Below are positions 26,315 to 35,408 of a stretch of 38,209 nt of DNA, in pieces. Under the pieces are notes generated by a model. That model ran no database searches and had not been told where the DNA came from. It saw nothing but the letters and a program-made list of their open reading frames with translations. The stretch comes from Planctomycetaceae bacterium (GTDB lineage: Bacteria > Planctomycetota > Planctomycetia > Planctomycetales > Planctomycetaceae), in NCBI GenBank assembly GCA_028284485.1, contig JANQRQ010000009.1:1-38209 (forward strand), given 5' to 3'. Both the position numbers and the translations under genes were made by a program. Within the stretch, counting starts at the first letter, position 1, and each line of letters begins with the position of its first letter.

Positions 26315-27630
26315 GCCGGCCTCCCCAGATTCCGAACGTCCGTTAAAGGGGCCATCCAGCACGTGCCGTTCGTCAATTCTGTTTCGCCAGCGCCGCTAAT
26401 CGGACGATCATCGCGCAACAGGTGCACGACGTCTACGATTCCCCCCGATTTGAACAACTCGATGACGGAACTCTGCAATTTCAACGACCGCCGCTGTAGA
26501 GGACGATACGGGAAAACTGCCGCGTGAAAATGCCCCACCAGGCTGCCGGCCTCGTCGAAAGGCCGTAGGAACGCATCGAGTGTGGACCGGCTCTCGCCGC
26601 TGCTCGCTTTGCCACTCTCTTCCTGGCCACCACTTCGTTGTACGACGCCGACAATCACCACGGTGCTATGGCAATGAATGCGTTCCGCACTAAACGACAG
26701 CCAGTCGCGGATGTGGGGATAGGCAAAACGCTCCCCACTGTCGACCTGCGATGCCAACGCCTGTGCCGGCGACTGCCGTAGTTGTGTTCCCACGATCCCG
26801 GCACATTCCGCAAACAGAACGACCCCTGCTGTCCTGCATTCCAAATGATCTAAACCCAAGCCAACCAGCCGCGACAGAGGAAACGGCTCCGTTCCGACCG
26901 AAGGCCAAAAGCGAAACTGCCTCGAAAATGCCCCCTGAAATTGCAGCCCGTACAAAACCTGAACTGTCGGCTTGTAGTCTTCCATCGACAGCGAGTAGTC
27001 CGGCAAACCCCGGCTCGACTGAGGGGACTGTGCAATGGCGCCTGCCACCGATAAAAACTCACCGCAGCGCTCGCGCACCGAATCAAAATCGTTACCTAAC
27101 GATCCCAATCCGAGACCAAACGCATCGGCCGCGAATTCCACGGTTTGGCAGTGTTGCTGGTCGAAGTTGCCGAAAAATAGTGGTTCTGTGGTTCCGAAAA
27201 CTGCGGCCCGCAAACGGTTCTCGTCCCCAAGGTAGTAACCTTTCAGATCGATACCGTCGCGGCTCTGGACGAAGGTCTTTGACTGCAATGTCATTGACCC
27301 GATCGGAACTTCGGAGCGCACCACGTCGGGGTCACAAATTAGCTGGTCAAAGACTCGTGTTTGACGGAGGACCCGTTCGACATCATCTGCCGGACTGTAG
27401 ACGCCGAAAAACCCGTCCAGTCGGTCAAGCTGCTTCTTGGTCGCCAGCAAGGCGCCAATTCCGGCAGAACTTAAATACGTAATGGCCTTTAGATCGACGA
27501 TGATGCGGTGCACACCCTCGCGAACAACTTCGTCGATGGCATCCTGCAGATAAACGGACGAATCGTTATCGAGCGACCCGGAGATAGCCAGAACGACCAG
27601 TTCCTCGTGGTTTTCGATCTCGATCTGCAT
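26311..27630 (-). CDS. STAS-domain protein with a large unrecognised C-terminal domain, first gene of the ABC cluster
   Basis: 439 residues from ATG 27630; an in-frame ATG at 27639 also exists. GAGGA sits 9 nt before 27630 but touches 27639, favouring the inner start. Residues 1-100 form a STAS (anti-anti-sigma) domain: VVLAISGSLDNDSSVYLQDAI, HRIIVDLKAITYLSSAGIGALL, with Ser54-Ser55 at the usual phosphorylation site. The remaining 330 residues match nothing I can name. They are soluble with no membrane helix and contain FGLGLGSLGNDFDSV, LVGLGLDHLECRTAGVVLFAE and GHFHAAVFPYRPLQRR. A degenerate PP2C-like fold is only a guess. Its stop overlaps the permease start (ATGA), so it is co-expressed with the transporter and may regulate it. 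Confidence 0.82.
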   Translation of the reverse strand: MQIEIENHEELVVLAISGSLDNDSSVYLQDAIDEVVREGVHRIIVDLKAITYLSSAGIGALLATKKQLDRLDGFFGVYSPADDVERVLRQTRVFDQLICDPDVVRSEVPIGSMTLQSKTFVQSRDGIDLKGYYLGDENRLRAAVFGTTEPLFFGNFDQQHCQTVEFAADAFGLGLGSLGNDFDSVRERCGEFLSVAGAIAQSPQSSRGLPDYSLSMEDYKPTVQVLYGLQFQGAFSRQFRFWPSVGTEPFPLSRLVGLGLDHLECRTAGVVLFAECAGIVGTQLRQSPAQALASQVDSGERFAYPHIRDWLSFSAERIHCHSTVVIVGVVQRSGGQEESGKASSGESRSTLDAFLRPFDEAGSLVGHFHAAVFPYRPLQRRSLKLQSSVIELFKSGGIVDVVHLLRDDRPISGAGETELTNGTCWMAPLTDVRNLGRPA

Positions 27631-27639
27631 CCGTTGCAT

Positions 27640-27956
27640 TCCTCGTCGCGCGATCCATCAGTGCCGTCGGACAACGGTGCGTGGTCGGCAAACGTAGATC
27701 CATTTTGCATACGGCGCTAATTGTTAACTTCCATGTGACCGATATGCAATGGCGCAGAAACTGATCGCAGCAACCCGGCGAATCGGCGCTCGTTAATCGC
27801 GTTCGCCCGCATCGCTGCCGCCCGGCATTGTAGGCCATCATCGTTTGGATGACACGACAGCGTATTACGCTGACTTGTGGCCGCGAGAATCGCGTCTTTT
27901 TCTATGATAGGCAGCGCCCACGAGCTAGAAACCCCCACAAGAAAAAGTAAACCGCT
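27640..27956. other. Intergenic region between the response regulator and STAS genes
   Basis: 317 bp that should hold the promoter of the STAS-ABC cluster. Open frames inside (for example 27717-27938 minus) have no recognisable features. No clear -35/-10 pair or hairpin terminator was found. Confidence 0.45.
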
Positions 27957-29351
27957 TTAACTTGCCGAGATGTGCTTTTCGAATTCGATATCGTAACGCT
28001 TCATTTTCTTGTAAAGCGTCGTACGGTTGATACCGAGCTGGCGGGCGGTGTTCTGACGATTCCAGCCGTTCGCTTCCAGCGCTTCGAGAATAATGTGCCG
28101 CTCGGGTGCGACCATCGCTGTTTTCAGTGATCCACCAGCAGCGACATCAAAACTCGGACTGAGTTGTTCCTCGTGACGGACCGCCTCGGGAAGTTCGCTG
28201 GCGGAAATCACATTGCCTTTTGAAAGAACCACGGCCCGCTCGACAACATTAATTAACTCGCGTACGTTTCCGGGCCAGCCGTAACGTTGTAACAGCGCCA
28301 TGGCCTGATCGTCGAAGCACTCGACCGTCTTATGCGATTGCTCATTAAAGACGTTGAGGTAATGATCGACTAACAGCGGAATATCACCGATCCGTTCACG
28401 CAGTGGTGGTTGTGTCAACGTAATCACGTTAATGCGATAGAACAGGTCCTGGCGGAACTCGCCACGGGCCACCATTTCTTCGAGATCCTGGTTCGTCGCC
28501 AAAATCAAGCGAATGTCGACTTTATGAGTTTCTGTTCCGCCGACCGCTTCAAATTCACGATCCTGCAGAACTCGGAGCAACTTGACCTGTAAACCAGGTG
28601 ATGCGGTCCCGATTTCGTCCAGAAAGATCGTACCGCCGTTCGCTTGCAGGAACTTGCCGACTTTATCGTGATTGGCTCCCGTAAACGCACCGGCCACGTG
28701 CCCGAACAGTTCGCTTTCCAACAGCGTTTCGGGTAAGGCTCCGCATGCCACTTCGACAAACGGTTTGTCATGACGTGAACTCAGTTGGTGAACCGACCGG
28801 GCGGTCATCGTTTTACCCGTTCCGCTTTCACCGAGAATGAGTACCGTGGTTTTGGTGTCGGCAACGCTTTCGATCAGGTCGTACATCTTGAGCATCTTGT
28901 AGTCGCGGCCGACAATGCTCGCCAATCCAAAACGTTGATCAAGCTGAGCCTTGAGATTGCGATTCTCTTCGACAATCATCCGCTGGCCTAAAGCCCGCTG
29001 AATCGAAAAGTTCAGTTCGTCGTCGATGACAGGTTTGGTGAGATAGTCGAAAGCCCCGAGTCGAATTGCTTCGACGGCACTTTCAATGGTCCCATACCCG
29101 GTGAGAAGAATGACCGCCGTATCGGGCGAGTTTTGCGATGCCCACTCCAGCAGTTGGAATCCGTCCTTATCGGGCAAGTTGACGTCGCAAACAGCCACTT
29201 CAAACGGAAACTCCTTCATCCGCTCGATCGCTTCCTCACAAGACGAAGCGGTTTCTGTTCGATGGCCGAGTGTTCGCAGGTAGTCCGCCATGGCCTCGAG
29301 AATGTGCGCATCGTCGTCGACCACGAGTAAGGAACCGGGATTTGTCTTCAT
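27957..29351 (-). CDS. Sigma-54-dependent response regulator (NtrC family)
   Basis: 464 residues with the full NtrC layout. The receiver domain is residues 8-120, with the acidic pocket VDDD, phosphorylatable Asp56 in VCDVNLP, and Lys107 in LTKP. The AAA+ domain is about 145-385, with Walker A GESGTGKT (174-181), the sigma-54 contact loop GAFTGA (221-226), Walker B TIFLDE (241-246) and [15 protein letters not shown]. The C-terminal Fis-type helix-turn-helix contains [15 protein letters not shown]. Once phosphorylated it would remodel sigma-54 polymerase at its target promoters. No histidine kinase gene is adjacent, so the partner is unknown. It lies upstream of, and in the same direction as, the STAS-ABC cluster. 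Confidence 0.94.
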   Translation of the reverse strand: MKTNPGSLLVVDDDAHILEAMADYLRTLGHRTETASSCEEAIERMKEFPFEVAVCDVNLPDKDGFQLLEWASQNSPDTAVILLTGYGTIESAVEAIRLGAFDYLTKPVIDDELNFSIQRALGQRMIVEENRNLKAQLDQRFGLASIVGRDYKMLKMYDLIESVADTKTTVLILGESGTGKTMTARSVHQLSSRHDKPFVEVACGALPETLLESELFGHVAGAFTGANHDKVGKFLQANGGTIFLDEIGTASPGLQVKLLRVLQDREFEAVGGTETHKVDIRLILATNQDLEEMVARGEFRQDLFYRINVITLTQPPLRERIGDIPLLVDHYLNVFNEQSHKTVECFDDQAMALLQRYGWPGNVRELINVVERAVVLSKGNVISASELPEAVRHEEQLSPSFDVAAGGSLKTAMVAPERHIILEALEANGWNRQNTARQLGINRTTLYKKMKRYDIEFEKHISAS

Positions 29352-29776
29352 TTCGTTTCTCTACACTTCAACGATTGTTGGATACTGGCCGTCATGGCTG
29401 CATGTACGGGCATCCTTTGGCACCAATGTTTGGTACCTCATTGCAACAAAATGTTGAATCTGGGAGTCTTTTTCTGAAAAGGGTACGAAAACATAGGTCA
29501 CCAGTTGCAACGGGTCAACAAGCCATGTTGACTTTGTGAATTGCTGTCAACCCTCTCAAACGATACATTTGGATTAACCCGGCCAAGGCCGCCCCATCAG
29601 GCAAGTTACAACCGCGCCAGCGGCTTTTATCGTGAGATTTCGTGATCCCCGAATGTTGAATTTTCGTTAGTTTCCAAGCACGGCGTCGATCAGTGAACAG
29701 ACATTCCCGATCGATGCCTTTGCCGCACCAACACGGCAGTTTGAATAGCACTCCACGCGTGGAAAATGGCCTGAGC
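29352..29776. other. Intergenic region between divergent genes
   Basis: Contains an imperfect inverted repeat at 29419-29437 and, at its right end, the promoter candidate for the metallophosphoesterase gene. Open frames in it (for example 29515-29751 minus) have no supporting signals. Confidence 0.45.
29419..29437. promoter_or_regulatory. Inverted repeat upstream of the response regulator gene
   Basis: GGCACCAA, 3-nt spacer tgt, TTGGTACC (7 of 8 positions paired), about 70 nt upstream of the regulator start. It could be an autoregulatory or repressor site. It contains a TGGCAC start like a sigma-54 -24 element, but the -12 part is misplaced. Confidence 0.3.
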
Positions 29777-29806
29777 TTGACCAGCGCAGGAGTGCTAAAC
29801 TAAACT
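29777..29806 (+). promoter_or_regulatory. Possible sigma-70 type promoter for the metallophosphoesterase-yidC-mnmE genes
   Basis: TTGACC (5 of 6), 18-nt spacer, TAAACT (4 of 6). The predicted start is near 29814, giving a leader of about 60 nt before the TTG start codon at 29875. Confidence 0.4.
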
Positions 29807-29874
29807 CCAGTTTCGCTTTGCGACGTCCGCGGTGCGTGCAGAATGGTGTGATTCTTTACGGGAGTTGGTTTTCT

Positions 29875-30615
29875 TTGAGAGCGATCATCAGCGACATCCA
29901 TGGCAATCTCGAAGCGCTGCAAGCCGTTTTGGCTGACATTAAGTCGCAAAACATCACCGAGATTTATTGCCTGGGCGACATTATTGGCTATGGCCCGAAT
30001 CCGTGTGAGTGCATCGATCTGGCGATGTCGTGCGACTTTTGTCTGTTGGGCAATCACGACCAGGGAGCACTTTTCGACCCGGAAGGTTTCAATGCCGGCG
30101 CCGAGCGAGCCATTTTTTGGACACGCAGCCAATTGGAAACCGGCGATCGTCGGCAAAATGAAAAACGCTGGGATTTCCTCGGCGAATTGCCCCGGATGAA
30201 AAAAGAACCGGACCTATTGTTTGTTCACGGCTCGGCCCGAAACCCGCTGAACGAATACGTCTTTCCCGACGACATTTATAACCAGCGGAAAATGGAGAAC
30301 ATTTTTGGCCTCATTGAGGCAAATTGTTTCCAAGGTCACACACATATTCCTGGCGTGTTTACAGAAGACCTCAAATTCAACACGCCCGAAGAAATCGACT
30401 TCGAGTATCGTCTGGGGAACCAAAAGCTGATGATCAACGTCGGCTCAGTGGGGCAACCAAGAAACGGCGTCCCCCAATCTTCTTACATCACTCTCGATGG
30501 CGATTTGGTCACGTATCGCCGAGTCGACTACGACTACGAGAAAACGATTGAGAAGATCTACGCAATCCCCGAACTCGACAACTTCCTGGGCGACCGACTG
30601 CGGGACGGCCGATAA
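29875..30615 (+). CDS. Calcineurin-like metallophosphoesterase
   Basis: 246 residues. The start is taken as TTG 29875: GGGAG at 29860-29864 has 10-nt spacing, and translation begins directly with the conserved strand (M)[10 protein letters not shown]. The frame is open to 29818, but that extension matches nothing. Metal-binding motifs are complete: D7 and H9 in SDIHGN, D35 in [13 protein letters not shown]60-H61-D62 in LLGNHD, a later His in VHGS, and GHTHIPG. The C-terminal [11 protein letters not shown] completes the YfcE-like single-domain fold. Members cleave phosphodiesters or phosphomonoesters with two metal ions; the substrate is unknown. Two bases separate its stop from the yidC ATG, so the two are almost certainly co-transcribed. 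Confidence 0.9.
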   Translation: MRAIISDIHGNLEALQAVLADIKSQNITEIYCLGDIIGYGPNPCECIDLAMSCDFCLLGNHDQGALFDPEGFNAGAERAIFWTRSQLETGDRRQNEKRWDFLGELPRMKKEPDLLFVHGSARNPLNEYVFPDDIYNQRKMENIFGLIEANCFQGHTHIPGVFTEDLKFNTPEEIDFEYRLGNQKLMINVGSVGQPRNGVPQSSYITLDGDLVTYRRVDYDYEKTIEKIYAIPELDNFLGDRLRDGR

Positions 30616-30617
30616 GC

Positions 30618-32690
30618 ATGGAACAACGACGAATCTTCTTGTTCATCACGCTGTCGATGGCAGTCCTGCTCGCGTGGAGCAATATTGTCGCGCCGAAGCT
30701 CTTCCCACCGCCACCTAAGAATCAGGCCGCGCAGCAAGCGGATGACAACGCGAATGCCGACGAGGACCAAGCGGCAGACGCCACTGAGGGCCAGGACGAA
30801 CCTGTTGAACAGGTCGCCGCCGCTGACCAACCTGACAATCCGCCGGCCGAGGCCCAGGCGAACGATCAGGGCGATCCTGATTCGGCACTTCCCGATCACC
30901 CACGCGAGAAGATAATTCTCGGCTCGCTCGACGAAGACTCCGGATTCTTTTCGCAAATCACTTTGACGACGCAGGGTGCGTCCGTCACTGAAATTGCCCT
31001 CAACGATCCGCGCTACAAGGAACTCGACAATCGCAACGAACCGCTTAAGGTCGTTGGGAACAATCTCAATCCCGACCTCAAAACACTGGCGACTTCGGTC
31101 GATGTTGTCGACGAACAGCTTGCGGTGTTGGGCTCCAGCCTGATCGACATCAATTGGGAAGTCGTCCCCGACTCGCACACACCAGAAGGCGTCGCATTCC
31201 GGCTGATTAGTCCCGACAAACGACTGGAACTAACCAAGACCTATACTCTGGCCAAGATTGACCCCGCTGCCGGGGACGCCGACCGGTTACGTGAAATCGA
31301 TCCGACTCCGTACGAGTTACAGTTGCAGCTATCAATACGCAATCTCGATAACAACGCGATTGCGCTGTCGTACACACTGCAAGGTCCGGTCGGTCTACCA
31401 CTCGAGAACGAAGACCACACGTCCAAGTACCGCGACGTGCGCACTGGTTTTCTCGAACAAGATGGGGCTGTCATTTCGTCCAACAAAACCGCTGCCGATG
31501 TCTTGGACGAAGTTAAAGAAGGCATAGCACCCGACTGGAGCAAACCCGTTCGGTACATCGGTGTAGATGTTCAATACTTCGCCGCGCTTCTTGTTCCACA
31601 AGGCGACCAATTGCAATCGTCCCTTGTCGAAACTTCGCGACCGATTCTCGTCGACGAGATGCCGGAACCAGAACGTAGCGACATCAGCGTGCAAGTGACA
31701 TCGCCGCAAATCGAATTGGCAGGCGAATCCACTGTTACACACGATTACGTCCTTTATGCCGGTCCCAAACGAGAGGAATTGCTCACACCAATCGGTGCCG
31801 ACGCCATTGTCGATTTCGGTTGGTTCGCAGCCGTCAGCCGGGGAATGCTGTGGCTGTTGAACATGTTTCATGGCTGGGGGATTCCCTATGGCATTGCCAT
31901 CATCATGCTCACTGTGATGGTGCGAGGCTGTATGTACCCGATTTCGAAAAAGCAGGCCGTCGGCGCCAAAAAGATGAAAGAGCTGCAGCCGGAAATCGCC
32001 GAGCTGCGCAAAAAGTATGGCAACGACAAAGAAAAGATGGCCAAGGCACAGATGGAGTTGTTCAGCAAGCACAACTACAACCCGCTTGCCGGATGCCTGC
32101 CTCTCTTTTTGCAATTGCCGATTTTTATTGGGCTGTATCGGGCCCTTAGCAGCTCCGTCGATTTACGCATGGCTCCTTTCCTGTGGATTGACAATCTCGC
32201 TGCTCCCGATGCTCTGTTCCGCATGCCATGGCCGTTGCCGTTTTTGGGACAGGACTTCAACCTTCTGCCATTAGTAACGGTCTGTCTGTTCATCGCCCAA
32301 CAAAAACTGTTCACGCCTCCGCCGACCGACGAGCAACAGGCGCTGCAGTACAAAATGATGAACTATATGACCATCTTTTTCGGCTTTCTGTTCTACCACG
32401 TGCCGGCAGGATTATGCGTGTACTTTATTGCATCCAGCCTTTGGGGGATTGCCGAGAGGAAGCTGCTCGATTGGCGTAAGGAAAAACCGCAGCCCGAGCC
32501 ATCGGCCGATTCCCAAAAAAAAGTCGGGGGGACAACGGCAGGTCCCAAAAATGACACACCTGCGCGCAAGGGGTTTTGGTCCAAACTTGCGGAAAGAATG
32601 GAACAGGCCGCCAAGCGCATGGAAGAAAGCGGGCAGGTCCAGTCGACTCGCGATCGCAACAAGCGGAAGAAATCCAAGTCTCGAAAATGA
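30618..32690 (+). CDS. yidC: Membrane protein insertase YidC
   Basis: 690 residues. An N-terminal membrane helix (RRIFLFITLSMAVLLAWSNIV) is followed by an unusually acidic, Gln/Ala/Asp-rich linker (about 35-92), then the large periplasmic domain to about 395. The conserved insertase core follows, with TVMVRGCMYPISKKQ carrying the groove arginine, the cytoplasmic hairpin KMKELQPEIAELRKKYGNDKEKM, and PLAGCLPLFLQLPIFIGLYRAL. The tail after the last helix is long and very basic (ending RDRNKRKKSKSRK), which in family members can contact the ribosome. It inserts and folds inner-membrane proteins, alone or with SecYEG. The last codons overlap the mnmE start (ATGA at 32687-32690). Confidence 0.96.
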   Translation: MEQRRIFLFITLSMAVLLAWSNIVAPKLFPPPPKNQAAQQADDNANADEDQAADATEGQDEPVEQVAAADQPDNPPAEAQANDQGDPDSALPDHPREKIILGSLDEDSGFFSQITLTTQGASVTEIALNDPRYKELDNRNEPLKVVGNNLNPDLKTLATSVDVVDEQLAVLGSSLIDINWEVVPDSHTPEGVAFRLISPDKRLELTKTYTLAKIDPAAGDADRLREIDPTPYELQLQLSIRNLDNNAIALSYTLQGPVGLPLENEDHTSKYRDVRTGFLEQDGAVISSNKTAADVLDEVKEGIAPDWSKPVRYIGVDVQYFAALLVPQGDQLQSSLVETSRPILVDEMPEPERSDISVQVTSPQIELAGESTVTHDYVLYAGPKREELLTPIGADAIVDFGWFAAVSRGMLWLLNMFHGWGIPYGIAIIMLTVMVRGCMYPISKKQAVGAKKMKELQPEIAELRKKYGNDKEKMAKAQMELFSKHNYNPLAGCLPLFLQLPIFIGLYRALSSSVDLRMAPFLWIDNLAAPDALFRMPWPLPFLGQDFNLLPLVTVCLFIAQQKLFTPPPTDEQQALQYKMMNYMTIFFGFLFYHVPAGLCVYFIASSLWGIAERKLLDWRKEKPQPEPSADSQKKVGGTTAGPKNDTPARKGFWSKLAERMEQAAKRMEESGQVQSTRDRNKRKKSKSRK

Positions 32691-34054
32691 ACGTCCAAGC
32701 GGACGATACAATTGCAGCGTTGGCTTCGGCATCGGGACCCGGAGCACGCGGAATCATCAGAGTCACCGGGGCCGGTGTGCGTACCGCAGTCGACTCGTTC
32801 TTCCAACCCGATAACGATCTGCGTTGGCGGCAGGCCAACAGACCGTTTCTTCATCGTGGCCGTTTTGAACTTTCGCCATCGTCTCCTCCGCTTGACGGCG
32901 CTGTGCTGCTGTGGCCCACTTCGAAAAGCTACACCGGCCAACCCATGGCGGAGCTGCACGCGGTCGGCTCGCCACCCCTATTGGAAGCGCTGTTGTCACA
33001 ATTGTTGGCCGCGGGTGTGCGTCCGGCTCGTCGCGGTGAATTCACGCTTCGTGCCTTTCTTGCCGGCAGGATCGATCTAGTCCAAGCCGAGGCCGTCCTG
33101 GGAGTCATCGACGCTCACGACCATGTGGAATTGCAGCGTGCCCTCAAGCAGTTGTCTGGCGGCGTTTCCTCGAAACTGGCTGAGGTACGCGGCAACATGC
33201 TTGATCTGTTGGCCGATTTGGAAGCGGGACTCGATTTCGTTGAAGAGGATATCGAGTTTGTCGCGAACTGCGAGCTCGTCGCTCGAATCGATGACGCGGC
33301 AACAATTCTGAAAACAATTGCCGGTCACGCTGACACAAGAACTCATTCCGCCGGTGCTCTCAAAGTAGCAATTGTCGGGCTGCCCAATGCCGGCAAAAGC
33401 ACGCTTTTCAATGCGCTGTGCGGTGATCAGTCCGCGCTCGTATCCGACGTCAGCGGCACAACACGCGACTACCTGACGACCCGGCTGGACCTGAGCAATG
33501 TCGCTGTCGAACTGGTCGATACTGCCGGCTGGGATGACACATCGGACGCGATCCTAGCGACTGCAAGCCAACTGAGGACCGAACAAGTGCAAGAAGCGGA
33601 CTTGGTCTTGTGGTGTACGGCAGCTGATTTGTCCGATAGCGACCATGCCAGCGATGCAACTCTACGAATGAATTTGCGGCAGCACGATGTGCTGGACGTT
33701 CTGACCAAATCCGACCAACTTCCAGAATCTGCGAACCCTGCGAGTGTAAGCGTCAGCGCTCATACCGGAGCTGGTATTGAGTGCTTGAAGAAGAAAATCG
33801 CAGATCATCTGTCGCAATCGCGGTTTGCCGAAAACGAACTGATTGGATCGACTGCCGCACGCAGCGGGCGTAGCTTAGAACGCGCCATGGAATCGTTGAA
33901 CCGTGCTCACGAGGCCGCCGTTACATGCAGTGGCGACGAGCTGATTGCGATCGAGCTGCGATCGGCCTTAGATGACCTCAGCGACATCCTGGGCGAAGTC
34001 TATACCGATGATATTCTTGACCGGATCTTCAGCCGGTTTTGCATTGGCAAATGA
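32687..34054 (+). CDS. mnmE: tRNA modification GTPase MnmE (TrmE)
   Basis: 455 residues from ATG 32687. The frame is open to 32576, but the extra 37 residues lie inside yidC and are not conserved. The N-terminal tetrahydrofolate-binding domain begins DDTIAALASASGPGARGIIRVTG. The inserted G domain has GLPNAGKS (231-238), SGTTRD (256-261), DTAG (278-281) and LTKSD. The C-terminal motif FCIGK (451-455) supplies the cysteine used in modification. With MnmG it makes the 5-carboxymethylaminomethyl group on U34 of certain tRNAs. The ATGA overlap with yidC indicates translational coupling. In G3 the usual basic residue after DTAG is replaced by Trp-Asp. Confidence 0.95.
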   Translation: MNVQADDTIAALASASGPGARGIIRVTGAGVRTAVDSFFQPDNDLRWRQANRPFLHRGRFELSPSSPPLDGAVLLWPTSKSYTGQPMAELHAVGSPPLLEALLSQLLAAGVRPARRGEFTLRAFLAGRIDLVQAEAVLGVIDAHDHVELQRALKQLSGGVSSKLAEVRGNMLDLLADLEAGLDFVEEDIEFVANCELVARIDDAATILKTIAGHADTRTHSAGALKVAIVGLPNAGKSTLFNALCGDQSALVSDVSGTTRDYLTTRLDLSNVAVELVDTAGWDDTSDAILATASQLRTEQVQEADLVLWCTAADLSDSDHASDATLRMNLRQHDVLDVLTKSDQLPESANPASVSVSAHTGAGIECLKKKIADHLSQSRFAENELIGSTAARSGRSLERAMESLNRAHEAAVTCSGDELIAIELRSALDDLSDILGEVYTDDILDRIFSRFCIGK

Positions 34055-34161
34055 TCCGCCGCTTCGCTATTCGCCAAATGTTACCGCGGATTCATGGCGA
34101 ACCGATGCGGCACGGGCCATTCCGCGGTCGAAGAAAACACACAAGACCCGGCCGTGAGCCA

Positions 34162-35025
34162 TTATCTCGCCGTTCGCACCACGCGGTGGAAGTGCAATTC
34201 CACATCTCGATCGATGACGCGCCGCAATCCGTCAACCAGGCAAGACGGTTCATGGTCGGTTTCGCCCTGCCGTTTGATTTCTTCCAACGCCGTTCCCGGA
34301 GTAACACTGAATGTACTCTGATGAATGATTTGATTACCCGCATCGAGTTCGGGAACGATGAAGTGCACTGTGGCGCCGTAGGTCAACATGTTGTGCTCGA
34401 ATGCATCTTCGTAGGGTCGAAATCCGGGAAATGACGGAAGCAGCCCATGATGAAGATTGATAATGCGTCCCCCAGCGAATCGCCAGCAGGTTCCCGGAGG
34501 CAATACGCGCATATATCGCGCCAACACGATGTAGTCGACTTGGTATTCATCAAACAGCTCGATCATGCGATCGTTGTCGGGATTACCACGATCGTCGCCG
34601 ACTTGATGCCAGGGCACTTCGAACTGTTCAGCCACACCGCGACAGCTCTTGCGGTTACCGATCATCACGGCGGGATCGGCTGCTAATCGATTGTCGCGAA
34701 TGGCCCGCAAGACAGCCAACGCCGGCTCCGGACGATAGGTCGTGCAAATGGCCAGCCTCGGACGTCGCTGGTGTTCGTCGCGCGACCAGGTACGAACCGA
34801 TAGCCCTTTGAGTTTACCGATTTCGACCATGCGTTCCCGCAGCACGTCGATTGGTTCCATTTCGGTTGACCATTCCATCCGGAGCATCATCGCAAACAAA
34901 CGCTCCGACCCGTGGTCATACATCTGTATCTCATGGATATTGGCGCCCCCGGTGGCGACATAATGCACAATCGGGTCAGCCAAACCTCGGTTATCCGGCC
35001 CAACGGCCGTAATGGTTACCTGCAT
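34162..35025 (-). CDS. purU: Formyltetrahydrofolate deformylase (PurU-like)
   Basis: 287 residues from ATG 35025. The frame is open to 35169, but the extra 48 residues are not conserved. Residues 1-82 are an ACT-type domain (VTITAVGPDNRGLADPIVHY). The rest is a formyl-transferase fold with catalytic Asn190 and His192 (INLHHGLLPSFPG) and Asp228 (ELDAG). The family hydrolyses 10-formyl-THF to THF and formate, balancing one-carbon pools for purine synthesis. The stretch usually conserved after the first strand (SxxxHCL) reads TTYRPEPALAVL here, so the enzyme is divergent. It converges with mnmE and diverges from the lipoprotein gene. Confidence 0.85.
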   Translation of the reverse strand: MQVTITAVGPDNRGLADPIVHYVATGGANIHEIQMYDHGSERLFAMMLRMEWSTEMEPIDVLRERMVEIGKLKGLSVRTWSRDEHQRRPRLAICTTYRPEPALAVLRAIRDNRLAADPAVMIGNRKSCRGVAEQFEVPWHQVGDDRGNPDNDRMIELFDEYQVDYIVLARYMRVLPPGTCWRFAGGRIINLHHGLLPSFPGFRPYEDAFEHNMLTYGATVHFIVPELDAGNQIIHQSTFSVTPGTALEEIKRQGETDHEPSCLVDGLRRVIDRDVELHFHRVVRTAR

Positions 35026-35186
35026 TTTCTTATCTACTTTGCGTTTTGTTCCCTTGGCGCTGGAAGTTGAGGGCACCGCAACAACAGATAGCACATGTGA
35101 AACCGACGAGCCACTTATGCTGCCGCCTTTCGCCAACTGATTGGGAAATTGGCCGTTTTTCCCTGGCAAAATCGCGAAAATCGTCT

Positions 35187-35215
35187 TTGAGAGGTGACCG
35201 TTTGTCCGCTATAAT
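35187..35215 (+). promoter_or_regulatory. Strong sigma-70 type promoter upstream of the lipoprotein gene
   Basis: TTGAGA, exactly 17 nt, TATAAT. This is the best promoter match in the window. It points toward 35409 and predicts a transcript start near 35222 with a leader of about 187 nt. Confidence 0.65.
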
Positions 35216-35242
35216 CCGCGCGCATCTCCCAGGAATTGCATG

Positions 35243-35256
35243 GGGGCGATCGCCCC
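35243..35256. repeat. Perfect 14-bp palindrome in the leader of the lipoprotein gene
   Basis: GGGGCGATCGCCCC lies about 20 nt after the predicted transcript start. It could be an operator or fold as a hairpin in the RNA. It contains the GCGATCGC octamer known as an abundant palindrome in cyanobacteria; here a single copy is seen. Confidence 0.45.
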
Positions 35257-35408
35257 TGACAGTTGCCAACCCCCACCGTAACCCCTTTTCCAGCCAATAG
35301 TTCTGAAACAGCTCAGATTCTACTTTCGTTCGATTCTGCGGGAAATCTGCAGATATCGGTTGCTGTACACATTCGAAACGACTGACTGAACAAAGTCCTC
35401 GCCGGGCC

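Noticed and set aside
27717..27938. 73-codon minus-strand frame between the regulator and STAS genes
   Set aside because: No recognisable features and no supporting ribosome site; more likely part of the promoter region.
29418..29446. Sigma-54 promoter upstream of the response regulator (TGGCAC or TGGTAC with TTGCA)
   Set aside because: In each alignment the spacing is off by one base, and sigma-54 spacing is strict. Kept only as an inverted repeat.
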